NCBI GenBank assembly: GCA_937898545.1
Contig: CALEJV010000005.1
Coordinates: forward strand, 124,001-188,000
DNA: 64,000 nt
Reading direction: 5' to 3'
Source: an uncultured Candidatus Saccharibacteria bacterium
GTDB taxonomy: Bacteria; Patescibacteriota; Saccharimonadia; Saccharimonadales; Saccharimonadaceae
Shown: positions 33,087 through 42,812 of the stretch, piece by piece
Position numbering within the stretch: the stretch's first letter is position 1
How the letters are laid out: each line of letters starts with the position of its first letter
Notes under the pieces: generated by a model
Seen by the model: only the letters and a program-made list of their open reading frames with translations
Database searches by the model: none
Told to the model about the DNA's origin: nothing
Made by a program: the position numbers and the translations under genes

Positions 33087-35799
33087 CTGACAATCTCCCA
33101 ATCACGCTCTGCAAACTCCGCACCGGCGCCGCATATGGTACATCAATTTCTGCAAAATGCCGGCGAGCCGCGGTTATTTTACTGCGTTCGCTGCTGCTTA
33201 AGTGGTTATCACGAATATCATCCGAGCCCTTCGTTTCCGCCACAAAGTAAATCCGCTTATCGCCATCAAACGCCACTGCCCAATCTGGATTATACTTGCC
33301 GACCGGTGTGTCAATCTTGAACCAGCTCGGCAGCTTGATATAGAACTTCACGCTGACATTATCTTCCAGCGACTGCATGAATTCGCGCTCTACCTCTGAA
33401 TCAACCGTTACGTAGTCGTAGATAGTTTTAGCATGCTCAGTCACTGCAATTGCCCCACTTTTCATCGCCGCGTCATATAGATATGCTTGCAGCTCATCAT
33501 TCTCAAATAGCGCCATATCATAGCACTCACCTGTTTTGTGATACCTAATACCATCTACCGCCAAACGCTGCTTCGCACGGTTAATCGCCCGAACTGCCTC
33601 GTCAATAACCTGCTGTGGATTCACCGGTATCGCGTGAAACATCTGTGCTCTATCAAGTACATCAAAGATAAGGTGACGGGTCATCTGCGTTCGGCGTTGA
33701 ATATCTGCTAAGAGATTCGGTATCTTCACTTCGGTTTGGCGCACCGCATATGCATTAAAACCGGTCTCGCGCACCATAAAACCGCTATCGTTGTTCATAG
33801 AGTTAATCAACACTTTCGTCTCGGCAATGTGTGGTCGACTAATGGTAACTCGTGCTAATTCATCAGCCGCCTCTGTCACCAATTTTTCTATATCAATTGC
33901 TACTCGGTAGGTTGTCTTATGCTTGATCCTATCCCATAGTTCCTTGAAAGCTGGGTCAAGCGCCCGTGACTTTTGAAACCTAACCACCCGCCGATTATCT
34001 CGATTCTTGATTCGCCCACTAAACTTAATGCCCGTCTCTTCTTCAATTTCCGTCTGGAGTTTACGGCTAAAATCAGCGTAACTCTCATTAGCTACTACCG
34101 TCAGTATGTTGATGCTATCGCTATATATTCGTTGCCCATTAGTATCGACTGGCAAGCGCAGTCCTCGCCCGATCTCTTGGCGCTTCTTCATCTGGCTTGA
34201 CGTCTCATTAAGCGTACATATCTGGAATACATTAGGATTGTCCCAACCCTCGCGCAGTGCCGAGTGGCTAAAGATAAATCGCAGTGGCTCGTTAATATCT
34301 AATAAGCGCTCTTTATCCTTCATAATGAGACTATAGGCAGTGTCGTCATCCTTGGTGCGGCCACCCTCACCTTTAGTGTCGCGGGAATCCTTCCACTGGC
34401 CATTTTTATCCGCCGCAAAGTAGCCGTCATGCACCTCACTCGCCGACAAACCGTCCATCACGCCGACATATTTTGGTTTAGACGACACCTTAACGTATGC
34501 CTCCTCAAACCACTGGGCAAATTTACCTTTCTGGGTGCCATTCGCCGTATATTCACGGTAGTTCACAACTTTATCGATAAAGAATAGGCTCAGCACTTTG
34601 ACACTATTCCCCAGTCGGCGCTGTTTATCAAAGTGATCGTCAATCGTCAATTCAATCTGTCGCTTAATGATGTCATCATGCAGACTTTCGTCACGCTGAC
34701 CAACGTAAACCACCTTACCATTACTAAACTCCACGCAATTATCACCGTGATTGATCGACTCGATGTAATAGCCAGCATAAGCCGAGCGCCCTGTCTTAGC
34801 CTCCAGGTCATCACCCGGAAGCGCCTTGATGACCTTGCGCTGCAAGCCATACTCATCACTCGCATCCACTTCTATCTTGGCGAATGAGCGAGTCTTCGAC
34901 TGGCGCTCCAGCGATAGCACATTAATGTACGCATCATTATAATTATCCTCACTCTGGACACTATGCACCTCAATCTTTTTGACCAAGCCTTTGTCGTACG
35001 CATCGACCGGGGTTAATCGATAAAGTAAATTATATAAGTGCTTGTGCGTGGCACTATAGCGCAACGTGCACAGCGGGTGAAGGCTAGCAATAGCATTCCG
35101 TCGCGTATCCGTTTCCATATTCTGCGGCTCATCGAGAATAACTACTGGGTGAGTAGCCTTGATGAAATCGAGCGGCCGCCCATAGTCACTCTGCCGATTC
35201 ATCACATTCTGCGCCTTGGCAAAGCTATCAATGGTAATCACCATAATCTGCAACGTATCGTTTGTGGCAAACTCACGTGCTTGGCCAGTCTTCTTGCTAT
35301 CCCACACGTAGTGGTTCATCTCTGGCTTATTATAGATATCAGCAAAATGGTCCTTAGTAATCTCTAGGTTTTTCAATACTCCTTCACGGATAGCGATGCT
35401 CGGCACCACGATGATAAACTTCTTCCACCCGTAGTGCTGATATAGCTCGTGAATTGTCCGCAAATACACATACGTTTTGCCCGTGCCAGTCTCCATCTCG
35501 ATGGAGAAATTCATACCATGAGGCAAATTCTCTACTACACTAGACTCATCGATTAGATCATTCTCATCTGGCAAGGTATCATTCCGCTGCTGCACCGCAC
35601 GCATATTTTCAGCAATCTGCGCCGTGTCCAACACCAAACTATTCCCTCTGGCGATCGTCGCCTCCAAACTTAGCTGCCCATCCTGATCTATATGGCGAGC
35701 CGCACCGTCGCTATTTTTTGGCTGCCCAGCAAATATATCTACCACCGTATTGATGGCATCAAGCTGGTATTGTTGGTTAGGGTCGAATTTTAGTTTCAT
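33076..35799 (-). CDS. Type III restriction enzyme, Res subunit
   Basis: 907 residues. Superfamily 2 helicase with Walker A MEMETGTGKTYVY-like METGTGKTYVYLRTI near 105-119, Walker B VVILDEPQNME near 226-236, motif VI QEIGRGLRLPVD near 540, and a C-terminal PD-(D/E)xK nuclease: NPDWAVAFDGDKRIYFVAETKG region (about 848-872) with D and E-x-K residues in place. Works with Mod to translocate or slide on DNA and cut unmodified sites. TATAGT lies six bases before the ATG. Confidence 0.95.
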   Translation of the reverse strand: MKLKFDPNQQYQLDAINTVVDIFAGQPKNSDGAARHIDQDGQLSLEATIARGNSLVLDTAQIAENMRAVQQRNDTLPDENDLIDESSVVENLPHGMNFSIEMETGTGKTYVYLRTIHELYQHYGWKKFIIVVPSIAIREGVLKNLEITKDHFADIYNKPEMNHYVWDSKKTGQAREFATNDTLQIMVITIDSFAKAQNVMNRQSDYGRPLDFIKATHPVVILDEPQNMETDTRRNAIASLHPLCTLRYSATHKHLYNLLYRLTPVDAYDKGLVKKIEVHSVQSEDNYNDAYINVLSLERQSKTRSFAKIEVDASDEYGLQRKVIKALPGDDLEAKTGRSAYAGYYIESINHGDNCVEFSNGKVVYVGQRDESLHDDIIKRQIELTIDDHFDKQRRLGNSVKVLSLFFIDKVVNYREYTANGTQKGKFAQWFEEAYVKVSSKPKYVGVMDGLSASEVHDGYFAADKNGQWKDSRDTKGEGGRTKDDDTAYSLIMKDKERLLDINEPLRFIFSHSALREGWDNPNVFQICTLNETSSQMKKRQEIGRGLRLPVDTNGQRIYSDSINILTVVANESYADFSRKLQTEIEEETGIKFSGRIKNRDNRRVVRFQKSRALDPAFKELWDRIKHKTTYRVAIDIEKLVTEAADELARVTISRPHIAETKVLINSMNNDSGFMVRETGFNAYAVRQTEVKIPNLLADIQRRTQMTRHLIFDVLDRAQMFHAIPVNPQQVIDEAVRAINRAKQRLAVDGIRYHKTGECYDMALFENDELQAYLYDAAMKSGAIAVTEHAKTIYDYVTVDSEVEREFMQSLEDNVSVKFYIKLPSWFKIDTPVGKYNPDWAVAFDGDKRIYFVAETKGSDDIRDNHLSSSERSKITAARRHFAEIDVPYAAPVRSLQSVIGRLSDGY

Positions 35800-35805
35800 A
35801 AAAAT

Positions 35806-35811
35806 ACTATA
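35806..35811 (-). promoter_or_regulatory. -10 box TATAGT before res, leaderless arrangement
   Basis: On the minus strand TATAGT, six bases, then the res ATG. This suggests res may have its own promoter besides read-through from mod. Confidence 0.45.
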
Positions 35812-35861
35812 TACCGCTTAAGTCTTAATATCCGTTAATCCTGCGTTTATACAGTACAGGC

Positions 35862-36605
35862 CTACGATGCATTTTTAATCCTATTATCCTTTAAACCATC
35901 TTCTGTAATAATTTTCCTTTTTTCTCCTAGATCTATAGTTTTCTTAGTTTTACCCATTGGTTCTGCAACCAACTTATTGTAAACATGTTTTAGAACGTCA
36001 TTGATGCAGTATCCAAACTTATCAACCTCTACCATCATCTCATGTGTATCGTTCAATAGCCATTCGTACTGTTGTACTGAGATATGCTCAAGATTTAAAG
36101 TAGTCCATCTATCTATTACCTTTTGGATGCTATCGTTTAAGCTATCATAGGCTAGCCAAAGAGCGTTGTATATTTTTGAATCATCCCCAAAATCAGCTCC
36201 GCTCATGTCTAAAATTCTTGTTAACTCTAAGACACTACGTTGAAGATTGTATGTTTCATCTATTATCTTTCGTGCTGGTTCAGCCCAGCCCTTAAGCAGC
36301 TCCAGCTTCTCTTCTGAGGTCGCAGCATCATGACCAGGCTGGCCATGCCATTTATCTAAAATATCTGTGGTAATTCTCATGTGCTCTCTTATGGAGCTTG
36401 TGAATGATAGGATTTTGGACAATATATCATTAACAGAGCCAAAAACTTTTTCGTATATTATATAGTTTGTTGACATAACAGAAGATAACCTTACCTGTTC
36501 TGTAGCGTCTTTGTGTGCTCTACTCCAGCCCCGTACAGTAAACACTAGCGCAACAATTGCACATAGTGCTGTTACGATTTGACTAATATTTACCATATAA
36601 TCCAT
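35862..36605 (-). CDS. Membrane-anchored helical protein between mod and res
   Basis: 247 residues, no family recognised. An N-terminal membrane helix (about 8-26, IVTALCAIVALVFTVRGW) is followed by a long helical, amphipathic cytosolic part (IYEKVFGSVNDILSKILSF, LLKGWAEPARKIIDETYNLQ). The ATG follows GGAGGTAATGTA, inside the rhuM remnant end. Codons are A/T-rich, unlike mod and res. A membrane protein within a type III restriction operon is unusual; it could be an accessory defence protein or a cargo gene. Confidence 0.7.
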   Translation of the reverse strand: MDYMVNISQIVTALCAIVALVFTVRGWSRAHKDATEQVRLSSVMSTNYIIYEKVFGSVNDILSKILSFTSSIREHMRITTDILDKWHGQPGHDAATSEEKLELLKGWAEPARKIIDETYNLQRSVLELTRILDMSGADFGDDSKIYNALWLAYDSLNDSIQKVIDRWTTLNLEHISVQQYEWLLNDTHEMMVEVDKFGYCINDVLKHVYNKLVAEPMGKTKKTIDLGEKRKIITEDGLKDNRIKNAS

Positions 36606-36609
36606 TACA

Positions 36610-36796
36610 TTACCTCCAAAAATCCAAGAGTCTCAGATTTTGTATATGTCTAAAAGGTCTCTCCATTTTCTTTTGAGCTAACCAAACAATTTCGTCTTGG
36701 ATCTGAATATTTATGGAGACTTTCGTGCTAAGTTTTATAGAGAAGAAAATTATTTGAGGCATCTTAAGTTACACTATCGTAGTCGTTTTCACTCAT
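36610..36796 (-). pseudogene. RhuM-like gene remnant
   Basis: The ATG at 36794-36796 overlaps the mod stop (TGATG), so the ancestral gene was translationally coupled to mod. The first frame reads MSENDYDSVT, stop, DASNNFLLYKT, stop. The frame starting at 36762 continues with VSINIQIQDEIVWLAQKKM and RHIQNL. Together these match the start of RhuM family proteins (NNFLLYKT..., DE-VWL-Q). Two stops and a frame change show it is dead. The later parts of RhuM (about 300 residues) are absent. Confidence 0.6.
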
Positions 36797-38637
36797 CACA
36801 CCACCTCCACCTCAACACCCTGCCGCTCAGCTTGCAGAAGTAGGTTTACTTTTAGATTTACGTCGCTACCGAAGGCTCGGTCGAGGAGGATGATGGATGA
36901 TGGTTTGGTAGCGAGGATGGCTGTAAATAGCTCCTCCGTCATGGAATGCGCCAGGCAAATGACGAGCTTTTCGGACGGAATAAAGTAGAAGTCATCATAT
37001 TGATCTATCTGCACCAACGGCGAGATGCCACGCTTGAGCAGGAGCTCGGTCAGCAGGTCATCGTCGGTCGTACCTTTTTCCAGTGGATCAAGGTTGGCGA
37101 GTGCCTGCTGGCGAATCTCCTCTGGTTCAGAAACTAGCTCGTTCCACTGCTTGAAGTTACTATCACCCACCCGATACGCCCGAAAGCCAAGGTCAAGTGG
37201 GGCATTACGAGACGCTAGTTTGTCCGCCCGGTCAGCACAGATTTTGGCACCCGCCCGACGGATACGCTCACGAGCAATGTCGGCGATAGTGCGATAGCCG
37301 GCTTTATACGCCTCCGACTTCTCGTCAGTCAGCTCAGGTAACTGCACGCAAATCCAGCGACGGTTACCACCGTCTTCGGCGTTAAGTTCGTCAACAGCAT
37401 GAGCTGTCGTGCCAGAACCGGAGAAAAAGTCGAGAATAATATCTCCGTCATCAATATTCGTGCCTATTTGGCAGATTCTCTTAAGTAATCCTATAGGCTT
37501 TGGTGTATCAAATACATTTTCCGGTATTAGTTTCTTTATTTCTTGTCTTGCCTTATCGGTGCTACCAACTTCGTCATATTTCCATAAACTCACTGGCACA
37601 ACATCGCCCACTTCACTAAGAAAGCGCTTAAAAACAGGTACTGAATTATTGCTTTTTCCAAAATATATCCGATTGTCTTTTTCTAGTTGAATAATTTTGT
37701 CCTGTTTGAATCTATTAAAGGTTCCAGCTGGCGGATTCCACGTACGACCATTCAAGAAACTTATCTCCTGGGGCTTATTGCCACTTCTCGCATGGAGAGG
37801 AATTGCTTTCCATGGACCCCTAGAATCATTGTCTGGGTTAGTATATCGACTATTCTGTTGCTCTGTACGAGGCAAGCGGTTCAGTATAGAAGTCTTTTCA
37901 TTAATTGAACGAGCATAACATATAACATATTCGTGAGTATATGATATATTTTTAGTATCGTTACTTTGTGTGTATTTCTTCTGCCACACAATCTGCGCCA
38001 CAAAATTCTCCTCCCCAAATATCTCATTCATCATCAAGCGGAGGTTGTGGACTTCGTTGTCGTCGATAGAGACAAAGATGACGCCGTCTTGGCGGAGCAG
38101 GTTGCGTGCCAAAAAGAGGCGTGGATACATCATGTTCAGCCAGTTGCTGTGCTTATGCCCGCCGGTATTGGTACGCAGACCGTCATCCCGCACGACATTG
38201 CCCTCATCATCAGTGATACCCGCCTCTGCTTCATAACTACGGCGTGTCTGCTTAAAATCATCGTTGTAGATGAAATCATTGCCAGTGTTGTAGGGCGGGT
38301 CGATATAGATCATCTTGACCTTGCCGTAATACGCCTTGTGCAAGATCTTCAGCGTCGCCAGATTGTCGCCCTCGATAAACATATTGCCCGTCGTATCCCA
38401 ATCGACGGAATTTGCCCGGTCGGAGTGGAGCGTCTGGACGGTTTTCTCCTGGATGGCAGCGAAGACGTCGCTCTTACCCTTCCAGCTAAGGCCATAGCGC
38501 TCGCCCAAATCAACCACCTCGCCTAGCGTCGCCTGGAGCTTCTGCCAGTCGATCTTGCCTTCGGTGACTGCCTCGGGGAAGAGTTGTTTGAGTTTATTAA
38601 TTTGTTCTTGTTTTATATCGTTATTATAGCCGTTCAT
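36796..38637 (-). CDS. Type III DNA methyltransferase, Mod subunit
   Basis: 613 residues. DPPY motif IV in MIYIDPPYNTGNDF near residue 115, and later the AdoMet motif DFFSGSGTTAHAV near 405, so the order is that of beta-class N6-adenine methyltransferases (EcoP-type). The central target-recognition part (about 210-360) is A/T-richer and variable, as expected. It modifies the recognition sites that Res surveys. First gene of the operon. Confidence 0.95.
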   Translation of the reverse strand: MNGYNNDIKQEQINKLKQLFPEAVTEGKIDWQKLQATLGEVVDLGERYGLSWKGKSDVFAAIQEKTVQTLHSDRANSVDWDTTGNMFIEGDNLATLKILHKAYYGKVKMIYIDPPYNTGNDFIYNDDFKQTRRSYEAEAGITDDEGNVVRDDGLRTNTGGHKHSNWLNMMYPRLFLARNLLRQDGVIFVSIDDNEVHNLRLMMNEIFGEENFVAQIVWQKKYTQSNDTKNISYTHEYVICYARSINEKTSILNRLPRTEQQNSRYTNPDNDSRGPWKAIPLHARSGNKPQEISFLNGRTWNPPAGTFNRFKQDKIIQLEKDNRIYFGKSNNSVPVFKRFLSEVGDVVPVSLWKYDEVGSTDKARQEIKKLIPENVFDTPKPIGLLKRICQIGTNIDDGDIILDFFSGSGTTAHAVDELNAEDGGNRRWICVQLPELTDEKSEAYKAGYRTIADIARERIRRAGAKICADRADKLASRNAPLDLGFRAYRVGDSNFKQWNELVSEPEEIRQQALANLDPLEKGTTDDDLLTELLLKRGISPLVQIDQYDDFYFIPSEKLVICLAHSMTEELFTAILATKPSSIILLDRAFGSDVNLKVNLLLQAERQGVEVEVV

Positions 38638-38892
38638 GATTACTCGTTATTGTCATCTTATGGTGGTATTATACCATTCACGCCTTTCGTTATGTTCGCC
38701 GTTTTATCGTATTATGCTGTTATTTTTACACATTTAAGGAAATTTCCATTGCGCCTTCTTGTCTACGATACACCATGCTATTATCTGCGCGATATTCCAA
38801 CACTATTTATTGTAAATAATAACTCATTATGACTACCAAGCATAAGCGAGCCACCCCGCAGCAGCTCGCCTTGTTAAACCAATCTATCTCTT

Positions 38893-40869
38893 CTACTTTG
38901 CTTCACGTCGTCGCACGTAGCGCGCCAGTAGCATTCCACCAGCAAGCAACGCCGCTGTTATAAGGACAAACTGCCAGAGCGATACACCCGTATCAGCCAA
39001 GAGGCCATGAAATTGGCTTGGCTCAGCTGGCTGAGTGGGCTGGTTGGGTGTATTTGGATTGAGCGGATTTGTCGCCAGTGCCGCGCGGCACTCCGACCAA
39101 ATTGCTTCTGGGTAGCTGGCCGCTAACACATACCACGCCGTCGATGCCACCGAGTTTGCATTGGTTAGCTCATTTGGCAGATCGGCCTTAGACGCGTACT
39201 GCCATGCACCGTTTGGCCGCTGCGCTGGGTACGTGTCTGCCAAGATTGCCCGTGCTGTGGCCGTGTCACCAGCGATAGTATGCGCCTGTGCTACACCATA
39301 CGTCCCTTCAAACCATATGGTTGGCACATAATTACCTGTCAAATACGGCGTGTAGCCTTTTGCCGCACCATCGGTTGTTTTGTAGCTGGCAGTATGAGCG
39401 AGTGCTTGCTTAGCTTTGTCGTATTCGCCGATTGCATTAAGGAAGATCGAGCCCCAGCTTGTTGTATCGAGCGCCTTGCTGCTGTCGTTATACCCTTGGT
39501 TAAAGCGCCCTTCAGAGGTATTCCATAGTTTTGCCACCGTTACTTTAGCAAGTTCATCTGCCTTCTGGGTGTACTGCTTATCGCCCAGCACGCGGGCTGC
39601 CCGTTCGTACACATGCCACATGTCAGTGTTGTGCTCGGTGGCATGCCACGCAATATCCTTCTTGACGCCATTGTCAATCCGTACTCCGCCACGGAATAAC
39701 CCGGCAGCATTACCGGTCGTTGTCTTCATTGTCTCAAGCCAATGGAATGTATCGAGAATCATCTGGCGCACCCCTTGCTGGTCACCATACTTTTCCATAT
39801 AGCGGATGAGCGCGTACTGCACAAAGGCGATACCGCCAGTATAATAAATCGGCTGCTGGATCCCTGTGTAATCAAGCTGGTGCACACTCGCCGGAAACGC
39901 CCCCTTCTGCTCACCCGTCTTAACTTGGATTGCGCTTAGGCCATGCACGAGCTTATCCGCCATTGCTCGATCATCCGCACCAATCGCCACGAGTAGTGCC
40001 AGAGACTGATCATACACATAGCTATACGACTCACGCGGCGTACCATAGCCATCTTGACCTGGTGCATACTCATACGAGCGAATGAGCCCCACCAGCTCTG
40101 GCTTGAAATACTCAGCAATGATGGTTTTAGTTACTGTGTCATAGAGGCGAATTAATTTATGCCCCTTACCTACTGCATCGAAACTAAAGGTATTATCTGC
40201 CTGGGCTGGCTGCGTAGCTTGGAGGTATTCTTTATCAGATACCGCGTAGAGCTGCACCTCCAGATTCTTATACGTCACAGGTCGCGGCCAGCTCTCACCA
40301 ATCTGCTGCCCCGTCACTTTGTCGTATAACCGGAAGTGCCATGACCCCGCAAATGCCGGGTTGACAGGTGAGAGATCGAGCGTCCATGTACCATCCGGCT
40401 GTACCACCACTGGCGCAACGGTCGCTTGCTCATATTCAGCATCGCTGTAGAGATAAGCCCGCACTTCACGTGGATTCGCCCCAGTTGGTGCTGTTCCCTT
40501 CACTGTGCCGCGGTAACCTTCGGCAGCATGCGCAGTATGAGGAACCGTGAGCGGTGTCGCACTTTCGGTTTGTCGCGAATGTGCAAGTGTGAAGCGCCCG
40601 CTCACCTTTGCTTGGTAGTCAAAACCATAGGCTTGTGCTGGCGTAATGGTACTACCATCACCCTGATTACGCTTAGGCTCCATCATCTGTTTGAGCCACG
40701 CCATCGCGCGTGTTGCTGGTGCTGAGTCAGTCGCTAGTGGCCGACGCACCGCTCTGAATAGCTGATCATTTGTACCACACAGCGACGTATTTGCCCGCAC
40801 TGGCGGAGCTATCGCCAGCCCATAGAGTGCACCGCATAGCAGCACGACGCTCAATCCCCATCGTTTCAT
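38893..40869 (-). CDS. Sortase-anchored glycosidase-like surface protein
   Basis: 658 residues. Signal peptide 1-26 (LSVVLLCGALYGLAIAPPVRA), then a domain of beta-type repeats (about 110-270: GTVKGTAPTGANPREV, LYDKVTG, IRLYDTVTKT). Next is an (alpha/alpha)6-like helical domain (about 270-590) with YVYDQSLALLVAIGADDRAMAD, TDMWHVYERAARVLGDKQY and NAIGEYDKAKQAL, which resembles secreted glycoside hydrolases or polysaccharide-processing enzymes. The C-terminus has LADTG (624-628), a membrane helix and the basic tail RYVRRREAK, a sortase signal. It may attack host or own glycans. GGAGGGGAAATA precedes the ATG. Confidence 0.82.
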   Translation of the reverse strand: MKRWGLSVVLLCGALYGLAIAPPVRANTSLCGTNDQLFRAVRRPLATDSAPATRAMAWLKQMMEPKRNQGDGSTITPAQAYGFDYQAKVSGRFTLAHSRQTESATPLTVPHTAHAAEGYRGTVKGTAPTGANPREVRAYLYSDAEYEQATVAPVVVQPDGTWTLDLSPVNPAFAGSWHFRLYDKVTGQQIGESWPRPVTYKNLEVQLYAVSDKEYLQATQPAQADNTFSFDAVGKGHKLIRLYDTVTKTIIAEYFKPELVGLIRSYEYAPGQDGYGTPRESYSYVYDQSLALLVAIGADDRAMADKLVHGLSAIQVKTGEQKGAFPASVHQLDYTGIQQPIYYTGGIAFVQYALIRYMEKYGDQQGVRQMILDTFHWLETMKTTTGNAAGLFRGGVRIDNGVKKDIAWHATEHNTDMWHVYERAARVLGDKQYTQKADELAKVTVAKLWNTSEGRFNQGYNDSSKALDTTSWGSIFLNAIGEYDKAKQALAHTASYKTTDGAAKGYTPYLTGNYVPTIWFEGTYGVAQAHTIAGDTATARAILADTYPAQRPNGAWQYASKADLPNELTNANSVASTAWYVLAASYPEAIWSECRAALATNPLNPNTPNQPTQPAEPSQFHGLLADTGVSLWQFVLITAALLAGGMLLARYVRRREAK

Positions 40870-41187
40870 TATTTCCCCTCCGAAATACTCTTATGCTTAT
40901 ATTTATAGCACACTTTAGCCGTATCGCATATATGTCATAGCGATTTTACCTATCGGTATGAGCCACTAATGTTATGCGCTATACTTCGACTACATAGAGG
41001 TACTCAGATATCACCATTAATCCTAACCATGATATATCAAGCTATTATTTTCCTACTTTAAATAACTTCGATTCGTTATTCTCTCGTAGCACCAATTTGC
41101 CTCATCAGCAATCTTGTATTAGGCTAGAAGGAGGCAGGGTTGGCACCTTGCATACCAATATCGTTAAAGCCGCACGAGGAGCACTCC
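40870..41187. other. Intergenic region between divergent genes
   Basis: 318 bases. It contains the promoter of the surface protein (TATAAA on the minus strand near 40905-40912), otherwise A/T-rich sequence with no open frame that looks coding. GAGGAGCACTCC at the right end is the ribosome site of the next gene. Confidence 0.5.
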
Positions 41188-41427
41188 ATGGCACAAAATT
41201 TTACGATTAGCGGTAACAAACTCAAAGGCTACCAAGCAGTCGCCGACGGCACTGGCCGCGTCCACTTTGTGGGCGCCACCCAGGAGGAAGTCATCGACCA
41301 AACCAGGCGCTACATGCGCCAACACGGTGGTGGTGAGCTCAGGATCCAGCGCGCCGACGGCACCGCCCAGTATCGCGATGCCGATACCGTCCCACCCAAG
41401 AAGGATCCCTTCCCGCCGCAAGGATAG
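41188..41427 (+). CDS. DUF2188-like small protein
   Basis: 79 residues from ATG 41188 (GAGGAGCACTCC before it). The order QAVADGTGRVHFVGATQEEV, then a helix and GGGELRIQRADGTAQYRDAD, fits the DUF2188 fold, a small beta-alpha-beta protein of unknown function. The Pro/Lys tail PPKKDPFPPQG is disordered. It has a clear terminator. Confidence 0.75.
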   Translation: MAQNFTISGNKLKGYQAVADGTGRVHFVGATQEEVIDQTRRYMRQHGGGELRIQRADGTAQYRDADTVPPKKDPFPPQG

Positions 41428-41438
41428 CACTCAAACGC

Positions 41439-41469
41439 ACAATACCTCTGCTCTTGGCAGAGGTATTGT
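41439..41469. terminator. Bidirectional hairpin terminator
   Basis: ACAATACCTCTGC, loop TCTTG, GCAGAGGTATTGT: 13-base stem between converging genes (stop at 41427, next stop at 41490). T-rich sequence follows on both strands only weakly. Confidence 0.75.
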
Positions 41470-41489
41470 TATATCAGAAGAAGAAATAA

Positions 41490-42143
41490 TTACTTGAGGA
41501 GTGTATCAGGCACGCCAAGCATCCGTGCTAGCGCATACTGGAGCAAAAAGCTCAAGGACGCCATGCCTGCGCAAAACACTGCAACGATCCGCACTACATG
41601 CTGCGACAGTGGTGCCGCACCTGGCCAGATCATTAGGACAATCACCGGTACGACACAAGCCAGTGCCTTAATGCCCGCCGCAATGCGCGCGTTGAGGATG
41701 GTGCGCTGCTTCTTGCTCACTGGCTGGTGGGTTTTTGCTGCTAGGGGTGCAACTGCTTTCGTTGTCTTTTTTACCACGCGCTCGCCTGTTTTAGCTATAT
41801 TGCGCGGCAGCATGACCAGCATATAGAGGCCGCATCCAATCATACCGATAGTGATGATTGCTACTAGTGTAATTACTACTGGCTGCGGCAAGTCCGCTCC
41901 TGAGGGCATACCCTGCGGGAGCGTGATCTCTGGCTGGTCGTGCGGCTCCGGTATAACCCAAAGCGCCTTATCTCGCGTGATATATGGGTAAAGCAGTTGC
42001 ATTGCGCACCACACCCACAGTAGCAAGCAAAAGAGATATCCCATCGACGCGCAGAAATGCGTCACCAAAAGCGCAAACCGCCGTGGCTGTGGCTGCTTGG
42101 GCTGCTCCTTCGACTTTGCTGGCTGAGAAGACTGCGCTACCAT
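41490..42143 (-). CDS. Membrane protein of unknown function
   Basis: 217 residues. A Gln/Pro-rich cytosolic head (about 1-20), then helices near 25-52 (LLVTHFCASMGYLFCLLLWVW), 88-112 (VVITLVAIITIGMIGCGLYMLVM), 155-175 (GIKALACVVPVIVLMIWPGA) and 185-205. A basic loop KTGERVVKKTTKAV lies between helices 2 and 3. No family recognised. TATAAT lies 11 bases before the ATG on the minus strand. Confidence 0.75.
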   Translation of the reverse strand: MVAQSSQPAKSKEQPKQPQPRRFALLVTHFCASMGYLFCLLLWVWCAMQLLYPYITRDKALWVIPEPHDQPEITLPQGMPSGADLPQPVVITLVAIITIGMIGCGLYMLVMLPRNIAKTGERVVKKTTKAVAPLAAKTHQPVSKKQRTILNARIAAGIKALACVVPVIVLMIWPGAAPLSQHVVRIVAVFCAGMASLSFLLQYALARMLGVPDTLLK

Positions 42144-42280
42144 AATTACTAGCCATTATACACGACAGCACAAACCGATGCTATGGTGTGCAATTTTACC
42201 ACTGTTCTAACCGACACTGATTGCTGTTGTTATAGTTATAAAGTTCATCTTTAGTAAAGCAGATGAAAAAGCGACTTAGA

Positions 42281-42547
42281 TCAATCGGGCCTTCGACAAG
42301 CGGGAGGAATAGTGTGAAAATCATCAATCACACTTTGTGCAGTTGCAAAATCTGAAAATTCATACGGATCCATTGCCGCTATCTCAGCTGGGGTAACTGT
42401 ATCGGGATGCCGCGTTCTGTATTGTGTGGCAGGGTAATCATATTTAAGAGTTCTAGCTGCAAAATCGAGCACATCATACTCGCTCATCCCAGTCTTCTCT
42501 TCACACTGCTCTTGTTGGTTTGATGTAGATTGTCTTCGTGTTTCCAT
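42281..42547 (-). CDS. Small hypothetical protein
   Basis: 88 residues, hydrophilic and acidic, no family recognised. The most ordered part is SEYDVLDFAARTLKYDYPAT, then TPAEIAAMDPYEFSDFATAQ. It lies alone in an AT-rich zone at the left border of the recombinase relic. It may start at a later Met (MSEYD). Evidence for translation is weak. Confidence 0.45.
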   Translation of the reverse strand: METRRQSTSNQQEQCEEKTGMSEYDVLDFAARTLKYDYPATQYRTRHPDTVTPAEIAAMDPYEFSDFATAQSVIDDFHTIPPACRRPD

Positions 42548-42633
42548 ATATAAAAATCAATTATATATAATCTTAGTTTAGTCAAGATAGCCCAACACAC
42601 GCCGCTTGCTCACACTAAGCATCGTGCACCTAT

Positions 42634-42665
42634 CAAAAAATGATCTGGCTACACAAGCCAGATCA
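42634..42665 (-). terminator. Rho-independent terminator on the minus strand
   Basis: 10-base perfect stem TGATCTGGCT / AGCCAGATCA with loop ACACA, followed on the minus strand by ATTTTTT. It would stop transcription coming from the RiPP-like operon side. Confidence 0.75.
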
Positions 42666-42812
42666 AATAATTCACAAACATGGTCGCCCTCTCCCTACCC
42701 CACTCAAAACAATGGGAGGCGTGTTGGCGGTATGTAATGGGTGTCGTTGACCTTGCAGTAGTGCCGACGGGGCGAGGCTCTTCACTGGCGGAGGATCCTG
42801 GCAGCTCGCTAG

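Noticed and set aside
38584..38832. 82-codon hydrophobic frame on the plus strand
   Set aside because: It begins antisense inside the mod start and runs through the AT-rich promoter region. Hydrophobic by composition only, no ribosome site.
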